A stretch of DNA of 26,271 nucleotides from Mageeibacillus sp. UBA5747 (GTDB lineage Bacteria > Bacillota > Clostridia > Saccharofermentanales > UBA5734), in NCBI GenBank assembly GCA_002419145.1, contig DIFN01000010.1, positions 20,727 through 46,997 on the forward strand, given 5' to 3'. Made by a program: the position numbers and the translations under genes. Below the pieces are notes generated by a model that searched no databases, was not told the DNA's origin, and was given only the letters and a program-made list of their open reading frames with translations. Positions within the stretch are counted from its first letter, which is position 1; each line of letters begins with the position of its first letter. Below are positions 16,363 through 23,937 of this stretch, one piece after another.

Positions 16363-17621
16363 ACCGATTGCACAACCACCCTCTGATCGATACCTTGCAC
16401 CAGGTCAAGGGCAATTCCCGAGCCTGTTTGTTTACTGAACCTCTCTGGGGCATACCATTCAATCTTTACGCGCCGTTCGTCACCCTGTACATGTATGCCC
16501 TGGGGGTCAAGGACCAGCAGATCGGCCTGATCCTGACGATCGGCATGGCCCTCCAGGTCTTTACTGCTGCCCTGGGCGGAATTATCACCGACAAATTTGG
16601 CCGCCGCAAGGTAACATTTTTCATCGATCTATTAGCCTGGAGCATACCAACGTTGATCTGGATGCTGGCCCAGAATTTCTGGTGGTTTTTAACTGCGGCC
16701 ATTTTCAACAGCCTATGGCACATCACCAATACCTCCTGGCAATGCTTGCTGGTTGAAGACACACCGCCACACTTGCTGGTCAACATCTACACCTGGGTCA
16801 ATATTGCCGGCCTGATGGCAGTCTTTTTTGCGCCTCTTTCAACCTTGCTGGTCGATCGTTTTTCATTGGTGCCTACGGTCAGAATTCTCTACCTGCTGGC
16901 ATTTGTCCTCATGACGGCTAAGTTTGCCATCCTGTACGCCTGGAGTACGGAAACAACGCAGGGGACTCAACGGATGGCAGAAACCAAGCACCAGTCACTG
17001 CTGTCTATGATTCTGGGATACAAAAAGGTGTTTGGCAAATTGATCCGATCCAAAGAAATGCGCCTGGCTCTCGTCATCTCGGTTATACTCAACATCACGT
17101 CCATTTCGATCACTAATTTTTTTGCTCTTTACATCACTCGAGATGTGAGGATCCCGGAAAAGTATGTTGCGCTTTTTCCAATCGGACGGGCCGTCATCAT
17201 GCTGCTGTTCATGTTTATCATCCAGCCGCTGACCAACCGCCTTCACGATCGGTCTGTCTTTCTGACCGGCTTTGGCGTCTATCTGGCCAGTCATGTTTTC
17301 CTGTTGCTGTCACGTCCGGACAGCCAGCTCATGGTCATTGCCTATACGCTGCTGGAGGCGGTCGCCTTTGCTCTGGTTGTCCCGCGCCGCGACGCGCTTG
17401 GCGCAATCTTCTATGACAAAGAAGATCGGGCTCGAGTCATGAGCCTGGTCTACGTGATCATGATTGCTGTCTCCTCACCCTTTGGCTCCATCCTGGGCTT
17501 CCTGTCCTCGATCGACCGACGCCTGCCGTTCGCCCTGAACATGCTCTTGTTTCTCTTGCTGGCGATTGTGGTGGCAACCTCGAAAGTACTTGAGAAGCAG
17601 GTTCTGGAGCAGGAAACCTGA
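16359..17621 (+). CDS. Major facilitator superfamily transporter
   Basis: This is a 420-residue inner-membrane carrier with about twelve hydrophobic segments. The MFS motif A between helices 2 and 3 reads GGIITDKFGRRKV. A central hydrophilic loop (residues about 200-225, AWSTETTQGTQRMAETK) separates the two six-helix halves. ATG 16359 overlaps the preceding stop as ATGA. The only upstream purine stretch is weak, so translation may depend on coupling to the preceding frame. No specificity motif was recognised; drug, sugar or amino-acid export are all possible. It looks intact although it lies inside a region of decayed genes. Confidence 0.8.
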   Translation: MNRLHNHPLIDTLHQVKGNSRACLFTEPLWGIPFNLYAPFVTLYMYALGVKDQQIGLILTIGMALQVFTAALGGIITDKFGRRKVTFFIDLLAWSIPTLIWMLAQNFWWFLTAAIFNSLWHITNTSWQCLLVEDTPPHLLVNIYTWVNIAGLMAVFFAPLSTLLVDRFSLVPTVRILYLLAFVLMTAKFAILYAWSTETTQGTQRMAETKHQSLLSMILGYKKVFGKLIRSKEMRLALVISVILNITSISITNFFALYITRDVRIPEKYVALFPIGRAVIMLLFMFIIQPLTNRLHDRSVFLTGFGVYLASHVFLLLSRPDSQLMVIAYTLLEAVAFALVVPRRDALGAIFYDKEDRARVMSLVYVIMIAVSSPFGSILGFLSSIDRRLPFALNMLLFLLLAIVVATSKVLEKQVLEQET

Positions 17622-17676
17622 TGACGTTGCCTGTCTATGGAGACCTCCTGAAAGAAGATCGGATCACCTCCATAAT

Positions 17677-17724
17677 AAAACCCCAGTAGCTGGAAGTGTT
17701 TCCAACCACTGGGGTTTGTTGATT
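17677..17724. terminator. Bidirectional terminator between MFS and zinc-ribbon genes
   Basis: CCCCAGT (17681-17687) pairs with ACTGGGG (17708-17714) and TGGAA (17691-17695) with TTCCA (17700-17704), with a small internal loop. It is flanked by AAAA on the left and TTTGTT on the right, so it can serve both convergent genes. Confidence 0.75.
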
Positions 17725-17769
17725 TTACTGGATTCTGTTCCTGCAGATGGTGCAGGAATATAAGCTAAA

Positions 17770-18090
17770 TTAGAAACGGCTGCGGGGCTTGAAGCAGTCG
17801 CGGCAGAAGACAGGTTTGTCGTTGCTCGGACGGAAAGGGACCATGGTCTCCTTGCCGCAGGCGGCGCAGATGGCCGGGAACATTTCGCGTTGTTCGGAAC
17901 GGAAGTTGCCGTTGCCATAGCCACCACGGCTACCGCCGCGGTCGTTGTTACGGTTTTGCTTACGGGCTGCGCGACAGTCCGGGCAACGGGTCGGCTCATT
18001 GGTGAAGCCTTTTTCCTGGTAGAAAGCTTGTTCACTTTCGGTGAAAACGAAGGTAGCGCCGCAATCTTTGCATGTGAGTGATTTGTCCAT
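17770..18090 (-). CDS. Double zinc-ribbon protein (zf-trcl type)
   Basis: The 106-residue protein has two four-cysteine zinc sites. C7, C10, C36 and C39 (LTCKDCG and RCPDCR) with FVFTESEQAFYQEKGF between them match the probable zinc-ribbon family zf-trcl. C75, C78, C96 and C99 (ICAACGK and FCRDCF) form a second ribbon. The linker at 46-66 is rich in Arg, Gly and Asn (NDRGGSRGGYGNG), like RNA-binding RGG segments. No catalytic residues are visible; a nucleic-acid-binding or stress role is possible but unproven. The ATG at 18088-18090 follows AAGGAAA. It is preceded by a long, GC-rich, structured leader region described separately. Confidence 0.82.
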   Translation of the reverse strand: MDKSLTCKDCGATFVFTESEQAFYQEKGFTNEPTRCPDCRAARKQNRNNDRGGSRGGYGNGNFRSEQREMFPAICAACGKETMVPFRPSNDKPVFCRDCFKPRSRF

Positions 18091-18159
18091 GTGTGTGTTT
18101 CCTTTTCTTTTTGTGGCGCCGTGATCGATCGCCAGATTTGAATGTGCGCCCCTTGGCAA

Positions 18160-18288
18160 GAAAAAACCCCCGAAACGATGTGCTCCAGGAGTCCTACCGG
18201 CTGTGGCCCCCACAGCGTTACCATTCCCTAGCGATCAGGCGAGACCTTGCGATCCCTTTTCGAGCGGACTATCTTAGTCCGGTGCGTG
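18160..18288 (-). ncRNA. Candidate structured RNA upstream of the zinc-ribbon gene
   Basis: The predicted minus-strand transcript of about 130 nucleotides is GC-rich in an AT-richer gap. It holds a GGACT/AGTCC hairpin, a GCTGTGG-GGG-CCACAGC hairpin and two copies of GATCGC. The distal CTCGAAA can pair with TTTCGGG just before GGGGG and six Ts (18161-18166), which would close the fold and end it. AGTCC can also pair with a later GGACT, so two folds compete. A copy of GCGATC, complementary to the repeats, lies between the T-run and the ribosome binding site. It could be an independent small RNA or a switchable leader. No known riboswitch consensus, SRP, tmRNA or 6S signature was recognised. Confidence 0.45.
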
Positions 18289-18294
18289 GACTTA

Positions 18295-18323
18295 AGAATA
18301 ACACGATTTTTTATATATTGCAA
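18295..18323 (-). promoter_or_regulatory. Promoter of the candidate RNA and zinc-ribbon gene
   Basis: On the minus strand TTGCAA (18318-18323), 17 bases and TATTCT (18295-18300) form a moderate promoter. It places the start near 18288, just before the structured segment. Confidence 0.45.
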
Positions 18324-18482
18324 CAGCAATTTATAGATATTGCTCGGCTGCTATTCATATGCCTCATACACCGTGGGGTCTGCTCGCTGCACATCAAGGA
18401 CTGCGACTCAGAACTTCCACTCGTGACATCCTGATAGAGCACGCCTGTGACGGCTGGGCGATTGCCGGGCAGGACATGTATC

Positions 18483-18985
18483 TTGCCTCGTTTGATCGGT
18501 ATCGGTGGCATGGGTCGGACACATATCACCAATCTGCAGCAACGAATCCCTGGTTCAGAGGTCAGCGCTGTCTGTGCCCGGCACAAAGACAAAGTCAGAG
18601 CGAACCAGGTGGAATTCAACATCCCTTATGGCTATACGAATTACGATGAGATGCTCGCCAATTCAGAAATCGATGCGATTGTTATCGCAACCGGTGCCGA
18701 TGCGCATAAGGAACAGGCAATCAAAGCTTGTGCTGCCCATAAGCATATTTTCTGCGAAAAGCCACTGGCTAAGACGATTGATGATTGCCTGGCGGTTGAA
18801 CAAGCCGTCGCCCAGAATCCAGACAAAAAATTCACGGTCGGGTTCATGCGCCGCTTTGACTCCTCCTATGCTGAGGCCAAGGCCAGGATCCGGGCCGGCC
18901 AGATTGGCAAACCGATCCTGTTCAAAGGGGTCAGCCTTGATCCGGCTTCTGTCCTTGATGCCCATCTCGAAGGAGTCAAACGTTG
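18483..18985 (+). pseudogene. Gfo/Idh/MocA oxidoreductase, IolG-like, 3' truncated
   Basis: The frame encodes the N-terminal Rossmann half of an NAD-dependent sugar/inositol dehydrogenase: LIGIGGMGRTHITNL (dinucleotide fold), IDAIVIATGADAH, IFCEKPLAKTIDD with the family catalytic Lys in EKP, and VGFMRRFDSSYAEAKARI. The phrase VGFMRRFDSSY resembles inositol 2-dehydrogenases. Homology stops after about 165 residues (DAHLEGVKR), where about 340 would be normal, and the frame runs into unrelated sequence. The start is unclear: a TTG at 18483 with GGCAGGAC upstream is the best candidate. The cut lies 24 bases from the tail of the convergent antiporter remnant, pointing to one deletion junction. 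Confidence 0.78.
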
Positions 18986-19008
18986 TTGTGCTGTATCCGT
19001 TTCCGCAA

Positions 19009-20005
19009 TCACAGGGCGGGTTTTGTATCTTGGTTCTTGGGCCTGCCCTTGTCAGGTTGCTTGATCTCGCCAGCTTTGACCAGGGCGAACTTGGCTGCAC
19101 TGGGACAAACCAGAGAGTAAATGAAAGTGGATGAAAGGATCACGACATTAATCTGTGCCGCATATTCGGGTACGGCTTTGGCCGCTACAATCACAAGCCC
19201 CAGGACAACGCCAGCTTGTGGCATTAAAGTGAGACCCAGATATTTGCGGATTTTTTGCTCGGAGTGGGTGACGGTTGCACCCAGCCAGGCACCAAAATAC
19301 TTACCTCAAACACGGATGGTGATGTAGAGGATCCCGACCAGACCAACTCCAGACAAGGCCTTGAAGTCTAGACCTGCTCCGGAAACGACAAAGAAGATGA
19401 TAAACAACGGCGGTGTCATACCCTGGGCCGCTTTGGTCAGGTCTTCAATATCGTCGAGCCAGTTGACCAGTAAGGTTCCCATAGCCATACAAGCTAACAA
19501 AGGGGATCCGTGCAGTCGGTCGGCGATGTAGATGATCAGGAAAATAAAAGCCAACAAGATGCTGATGCGATTGGAAGCCTTTTTGAAATAGCGCAGGAAG
19601 ATCATCATCACAAAAGCAAGAGCAGCGCCGACAACCAGTGAAATGATCAATTCGATAAATGGTTCGGAGATTGAAAACAAGATGTTGGTGCCGGGTTTGT
19701 TCATGGAATTAACGATGGCCGTGGCAAACCCAAAAGCAATCAAAGCAACGGCGTCGTCCAGAGCGACCACGCTCATCAGCAAGGAGGTCGGGGGGCCTCT
19801 GGCCTGATATTGCTGGACGACCATCAAGGTCTGGGCTGGGGCTGGGGCAGAAGCAATGGCTCCGAAAAGTAAGGCGAGTCGCAGATCTGTGCCAAACACG
19901 AGCAAGGTCAAGGTCACCAGGAACATCGCCCCGCAAGCTTCAGCAATCGCTACGATGAAGGGCGTCGAGCCTACTTCCTTGAATTGACCGAAGATGCCCC
20001 CTGAA
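19009..20005 (-). pseudogene. Cation:proton antiporter (CPA/KefB-like) remnant
   Basis: The minus strand encodes most of a Na+ or K+/H+ antiporter membrane domain: ALLFGAIASAPAPAQTLMVV, MSVVALDDAVALIAFGFA (the ion-binding DD helix region), many hydrophobic helices and PLFIIFFVVSGAGLDF. At 19306-19308 an in-frame TGA follows ILYITIRV, yet the same frame continues with GKYFGAWLGATVT and LMPQAGVVLGLVIVAAK to a second stop at 19009. The N-terminal 90 or so residues expected of the family are missing, and the sequence upstream of about 20005 has no antiporter features. Both defects mark it as inactive. No good start codon or binding site fits the intact part. Confidence 0.75.
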
Positions 20006-20229
20006 TGCGTACCCGGAGGGCTTTGTCCATCAGGGTCCCAGACAAAGGTCCATTCTGGTCCCGAATCCGTGTGGTTTTCTTCGCCTCGAATGTTTCTTTT
20101 CCATGCACAGGAGAATAACAAAAAACCACTGTGATAGGGTGGAAATATTGCTATAATTTCAGAAAAATATGTTTCCTCTTTCCTTTGAGCCGCTTAAATG
20201 GAATCTTTCCCACCCGTCAAGGAGGGCCT

Positions 20230-20892
20230 ATGTGTTTTTCTGCTCCAGCCAGTTTCGTCAGTGGTGCCCTGCTAACTGGTGCAGGTCTTGCCACGTTGTC
20301 CCGGAATTCGGTCCCGGAACAAAGGATTTTTGCAGCCATGCCGCTGGTGTTTGGTCTGCAGCAGATCTCTGAAGGTTTTGTCTGGTATTCTTTGCAGACT
20401 CCCGGACAAGGACAGATGCTGGCAGTTTCTTCCGGTTTATTCCTGTTCGCAGCCCTGATTCTCTGGCCGACCTATGTGCCCCTTGCAGCCTACAAGATGG
20501 AACCAGCCGGTCAGCGTAAAAAATGGCTGAGAGGCTTTTTGTATCTGGGAATTTTAACTTCCTTTACCTATCTGGCTGGAATGGTAACCTACCCGGTGCA
20601 AAGCCAGATTGAGAAGCATCACATCCTTTATACAGCTCAGGCGCCTGAGCTGGCGCTGAAGCTCCTGTATGTCTTTTATTTGTTGACGACCATTCTGCCC
20701 CTGTTTGTTTCCAGTCGACCCCATGTCCGCTGGTTTGCCGGACTGATTTTAGTTGCCAATCTTGTGTCACTGGTGTTCTATACCAATTTCCTGGTATCCA
20801 TCTGGTGTTTTTTCTCGGCCATCGCCAGCTTTTCGATCTGGTGGATTCTAAGACCAGAGCCCAAGCTAGCGGAGGTCGCAGACCATGGCTGA
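20230..20892 (+). CDS. DUF6629-like membrane protein
   Basis: This 220-residue polytopic protein starts MCFSAPASFVSGALLTGAG, the characteristic opening of the DUF6629 group. About seven hydrophobic helices follow, with LVFGLQQISEGFVWYSL after the second. The conserved QQ.SEGFVW stretch inside a membrane helix suggests a buried functional site, but no activity is known. AAGGAGG lies directly before ATG 20230; the frame is open further upstream without a binding site. It overlaps the next gene by eight bases, so the two are co-translated. Confidence 0.75.
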   Translation: MCFSAPASFVSGALLTGAGLATLSRNSVPEQRIFAAMPLVFGLQQISEGFVWYSLQTPGQGQMLAVSSGLFLFAALILWPTYVPLAAYKMEPAGQRKKWLRGFLYLGILTSFTYLAGMVTYPVQSQIEKHHILYTAQAPELALKLLYVFYLLTTILPLFVSSRPHVRWFAGLILVANLVSLVFYTNFLVSIWCFFSAIASFSIWWILRPEPKLAEVADHG

Positions 20893-21274
20893 GTTCAGGC
20901 TTACCATGATGCTGCTGCCCGAACGCTACGCCGTCTGCCGATTGAACGCAGGCAGCGACATTCCCCAGTGGGTGACATCGGGCGACTTTTTCTCCATTAC
21001 CCGCACTCTGGATGAACTCTCAGTTGTCTGCCCAGACAAAAACATCCCGGATGGCGTCACGGCTGAAAAGGATTGGCGCATCTTGAAAGTGATCGGACCG
21101 CTCGATTTTACGCTGACTGGCATCCTTGCCGCGATCAGTTCTGTTTTGGCAGCCAGTCAGATCAGCCTTTTCGCGCTTTCTACTTATGATACGGACTATA
21201 TCCTGGTCAAAGAAAAAGACATCGAGCGGGCGATCGATGCTTTGAAGCTTGAAAATTACGAGGTAAGATGCTGA
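20885..21274 (+). CDS. ACT domain protein
   Basis: The 129-residue soluble protein has two ACT-like halves, resembling the CASTOR/ACT_7 group of small amino-acid sensors. The C-terminal half is clearest: WRILKVIGPLDFTLTGILAAISSVLAASQISLFALSTYDTDYILVKEKDIERAIDAL, with the loop SLFALSTYDTDYILV where such domains bind ligand. The N-terminal segment YAVCRLNAGSDIPQW is typical of the family. No enzyme domain is fused, so it is probably a ligand-binding regulator. GGAGG lies within the end of the preceding membrane protein gene, and the reading frames overlap by eight bases. This hints at a sensor working with that membrane protein. Confidence 0.85.
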   Translation: MAEFRLTMMLLPERYAVCRLNAGSDIPQWVTSGDFFSITRTLDELSVVCPDKNIPDGVTAEKDWRILKVIGPLDFTLTGILAAISSVLAASQISLFALSTYDTDYILVKEKDIERAIDALKLENYEVRC

Positions 21275-21370
21275 CTGATGAAAAGGGGATCGGGATTTTC
21301 CCTACATGATTGTGCTTCATAATTGTGTATCAGGTTATCACAATCCCGCCCAGCAACCCTGCGAGGTGCT

Positions 21371-22243
21371 ATGAACCAAACGTCTGATAAAGAACTCTTC
21401 TCACTGCCAAAATCCTTTCCTTTTACCATTTATCATGCCGCCATCCCGAGTCAAGGTGTACGAACGATGCAGTGGCATGACTGTCTGGAATTGAATTATG
21501 TTGTCAATGGTCAAGGCCATTACATGATCAGCGATGTTCGCTATGAGGTTGAACCCGGACAGATCTTCGTGATCAACAATAATGAACTGCATTGTGCGTA
21601 CACAGCTTCTGAGCTGGAATTGATTTGTCTGATTTTCGAGCCAGGATTTGTGACAGGTACTGCCTTGGTTGACCAAGACTTTCTGGAACCTTTTTTTGAG
21701 CGCAACATCAATTTTCACAATCAGATCCAGGCGGAAAATCCGCTGGCCCATACCATTCGTGACCTGGTCTATGAAATTGAAAATGAGAATGAAAAGGCTT
21801 TCCCCGGCTATCAATTAATGATCAAGGCATCTCTGTTAAAAATCCTGGCCTTGCTCTTTCGCCATTTTAAGTTGGAAGGCCAACTCGGTCATGACTTTAT
21901 CGCCCATCAGCATCGTTTAGACCGCATCCGAGAAGCGGTTGCCTATATTGACGCCCATTATCAGGAAAAAATTAGCTTGAGCGTCATTGCACAACTTGTT
22001 TTCATGAACTCATCCTACTTCTCGACGTACTTTAAAAAGGTCATGAAGGTTTCCGTAATGGATTATGTCTTTAATCTGCGCATGACCGAGGCTGCCAATT
22101 TACTGGCTGATCCAGCCATAACGATCACGGATGTCGGAATGCGTTGTGGCTTCCCTACGCCGGCTTATTTTTCCCGGGCTTTTACACGGACATATGGCCT
22201 ATCTCCCAGCCATTATCGAAAGAAAATATTGCATGATGCATAG
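21371..22243 (+). CDS. AraC family transcriptional regulator
   Basis: A 290-residue regulator. The N-terminal cupin domain includes WHDCLELNYVVNGQGHYMI and VEPGQIFVINNNELH. The C-terminal double helix-turn-helix includes MNSSYFSTYFKKVMKVSVMDYV and the signature CGFPTPAYFSRAFTRTYGLSPSHYRK. GAGGT lies just before ATG 21371. It precedes the inositol gene group with only a small reading frame between, so it is a candidate regulator of iolO and iolMN. Its effector and targets are inferred. It is related in layout to, but not a copy of, the AraC protein at 217-1095. Confidence 0.9.
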   Translation: MNQTSDKELFSLPKSFPFTIYHAAIPSQGVRTMQWHDCLELNYVVNGQGHYMISDVRYEVEPGQIFVINNNELHCAYTASELELICLIFEPGFVTGTALVDQDFLEPFFERNINFHNQIQAENPLAHTIRDLVYEIENENEKAFPGYQLMIKASLLKILALLFRHFKLEGQLGHDFIAHQHRLDRIREAVAYIDAHYQEKISLSVIAQLVFMNSSYFSTYFKKVMKVSVMDYVFNLRMTEAANLLADPAITITDVGMRCGFPTPAYFSRAFTRTYGLSPSHYRKKILHDA

Positions 22244-22427
22244 AAATCCAAAAATAAGTCAAATAGCTCTCTGCTTTTGAATAGAATCCGGTTCGTGACT
22301 TGCTTATAATGAAATCATCAGCTGATCATAAAAGTACCCTGTAACAAGTCAGATACAATCAAAATTCGCTTTGAAAATGAAATAATTTCATTCAGTCGCT
22401 AGATCGACTTTGATGACATGGAGGCGT

Positions 22428-22541
22428 ATGATGCGTGCCGTTATTCACTCTGTCCAAAAATTCGTAAAAGAAGAATTCACCTTGGTTTTTGCACTGCTAG
22501 CCATTCTGGCGCTGGTGATCGGATCGTCAGGCGCAAGGTAA
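22428..22541 (+). CDS. Possible 37-residue membrane peptide
   Basis: GGAGG at 22420-22424 precedes two ATG codons and a 37-residue frame: a basic head (RAVIHSVQKFVKEE), then a hydrophobic helix (FTLVFALLAILALVIG) and a short SSGAR tail. The binding site and amphipathic-then-hydrophobic plan look genuine. It could be a real single-pass small protein or the surviving N-terminus of a lost transporter. No terminator or continuing homology follows. This short frame is the only coding signal between the AraC gene and iolO. Confidence 0.35.
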   Translation: MMRAVIHSVQKFVKEEFTLVFALLAILALVIGSSGAR

Positions 22542-22636
22542 CTGTATCGTTCTATCCTATTTCATGACATCTTTTGCAAAAAAGCATCACGTTTCCCAAA
22601 TATTTCTCTCCTCCGAGAAATTATATTCTCTTCCTC

Positions 22637-22678
22637 AAAAACGTGCAAAGGCCTGGATTGGTGGATCCGGGCCTTTGC
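22637..22678 (-). terminator. Terminator on the iolO side
   Basis: GCAAAGGCCTGGAT (22645-22658) pairs with ATCCGGGCCTTTGC (22665-22678) with a 6-base loop and one mismatch or wobble position. On the minus strand it is followed within a few bases by TTTTT. It lies about 120 bases after the iolO stop codon. Confidence 0.6.
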
Positions 22679-22710
22679 ATATGGAAGCGCAATATAATTT
22701 TTCGGAGGAT

Positions 22711-22764
22711 GGCCCGTAACCTAATCAGTCTTAACCACCACATCAGACGAATACGTTACGGGCC
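22711..22764. repeat. 10-base inverted repeat with a 34-base loop
   Basis: GGCCCGTAAC (22711-22720) and GTTACGGGCC (22755-22764) are perfect inverted arms. The loop contains two ATCAG copies. It lies between the iolO stop and the terminator and has no U-tract, so it is more likely a stem in the iolO 3' untranslated region or a protein site than a terminator. Confidence 0.5.
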
Positions 22765-22799
22765 GGTCGAGACAGCTGACTCATCGTGATATCGGGAAG

Positions 22800-23642
22800 T
22801 CAGGAGACTTTTAGTGTGAGTGGACTTTTCATGAGTGATTTCAAGAAACTGATGCTGCGAGCGGCCGCCTCTTCACCAGAGGGATAAGGTAAGCATTCTA
22901 CGGATAGATAACCTTGATAGTTTATTTCTGCCAGCGCAGTCAGGATTTTCCCGAAATCGAGTTGTCCGCTACCCAGGTATTTCCGTGTGTTGTCTGCGAG
23001 ATGAAAATATCCCAGACGCTTACCTGCCAAACGGATCGCCTCGACTGGATCTGCCTCATCAATATTCATGTGGAACGTATCTAAATGAATAAAACAGTTA
23101 TTGAGCTGATATGTGTCAAGGAATTCTACGACTTCGGCACAAGTGGTGAAAATATTGACTTCATAGCGGTTGATGACTTCCAGGTTGATTTTAACCCTGC
23201 GGTTACGGGCGTAGTTATTGAGTTCTTTCAGATTGTTGGCCAACCGTTCCATGTATTTGCTGCGAGAACCGCCGGCAGGAATGTTTCCCTTGACCCAGCC
23301 GATGATGATATCAGCATCCAGAGCAGAAGCCAGATCTATGTATTGCTTCATGCCACTCATAGCAGCAGATTCAATATATGGCACATCATCGATCAAATTC
23401 ACTCTGCCTTCGGTATTCAATCGACCCGTGACAATGTTACAGATCCGGACTCCAGTTTTTTCCATTGTCTTCCGGATCATTGGGATATCCAACTGAGTTG
23501 TTTCCCGCATGTGGACTTCAATGGCCTGGTAGCCAAGTTCGGCAGCCTTGACCAGATTCTGGCCAATATCACCTTTCAGTAGAATCGGCGCAGTGTCGGG
23601 TGCTTCCTTGGCTGTTGAGCAAGCAAATTTCCAGTTATCCAC
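22800..23642 (-). CDS. iolO: 5-keto-L-gluconate epimerase, sugar phosphate isomerase/epimerase fold
   Basis: This 280-residue TIM-barrel protein strongly resembles Thermotoga IolO (TM0416), which turns 5-keto-L-gluconate into D-tagaturonate. Shared features in order are LLKGDIGQNL near the start, IIIGWVKG at 112-119, LEVINRYE at 154-161 with metal ligand E155, LDTFHMNIDEAD with D188 and H191, FHLADN with H214, GSGQLDFG, and YLSVECLP with E249. These four acidic/His positions match the family metal site. It starts at GTG 23640-23642 behind GGAGG. It is transcribed divergently from iolM. Sequence alone cannot exclude another ketose acid substrate, but the iolM/iolN neighbours make this assignment the best one. 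Confidence 0.8.
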   Translation of the reverse strand: MDNWKFACSTAKEAPDTAPILLKGDIGQNLVKAAELGYQAIEVHMRETTQLDIPMIRKTMEKTGVRICNIVTGRLNTEGRVNLIDDVPYIESAAMSGMKQYIDLASALDADIIIGWVKGNIPAGGSRSKYMERLANNLKELNNYARNRRVKINLEVINRYEVNIFTTCAEVVEFLDTYQLNNCFIHLDTFHMNIDEADPVEAIRLAGKRLGYFHLADNTRKYLGSGQLDFGKILTALAEINYQGYLSVECLPYPSGEEAAARSISFLKSLMKSPLTLKVS

Positions 23643-23693
23643 AATAAACCTCCGATTAAGTGAAAATTAATTAATCAAGTTCAGCATAAGTTA

Positions 23694-23722
23694 ATTCTAC
23701 AGAGGACATTTTTAAATTTCAA
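23694..23722 (-). promoter_or_regulatory. Promoter of iolO
   Basis: On the minus strand TTGAAA (23717-23722) and TAGAAT (23694-23699) are 17 bases apart, each one mismatch from consensus. The start would be near 23687, leaving a leader of about 45 bases. Confidence 0.65.
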
Positions 23723-23766
23723 GAGAAATATATGACATTTTCACCGAAATATTTTTTAAATACCTC

Positions 23767-23795
23767 TTTACATCCAGAAGATACGCGCATACAAT
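23767..23795 (+). promoter_or_regulatory. Promoter of iolM-iolN
   Basis: TTTACA (23767-23772) and TACAAT (23790-23795) are 17 bases apart, each one mismatch from consensus. The start would be near 23802, leaving a leader of about 136 bases. The divergent iolO promoter lies 45 bases to the left. The whole 295-base gap is AT-rich and contains no gene. Confidence 0.65.
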
Positions 23796-23937
23796 TAAGT
23801 CACAGTAAATTTCTCGGCAGCAATCAGAAGCCATCCAGCAACAACAAGACGCGCTTCTTAAACAGTCACTTTCAAGAAAAATTAATTAAAAATGAATTTC
23901 CCTAACATCGAACCCATTGAATTCAAGGAGGAATACC

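Noticed and set aside
18160..18288. Known riboswitch, T-box, SRP, tmRNA or 6S RNA
   Set aside because: AGGGAATGGTAACGC is only loosely like the T-box AGGGTGGNACCGCG, and no other required element of these classes was found; kept as an unassigned candidate.
19306..19308. TGA in the antiporter as a selenocysteine codon
   Set aside because: The family has no selenoprotein members known to me, the position is not catalytic, and the 5' part of the gene is missing as well.
22711..22764. Start of a CRISPR array or an attachment site
   Set aside because: Only one inverted pair, no repeated units, and no cas or integrase gene in the window.
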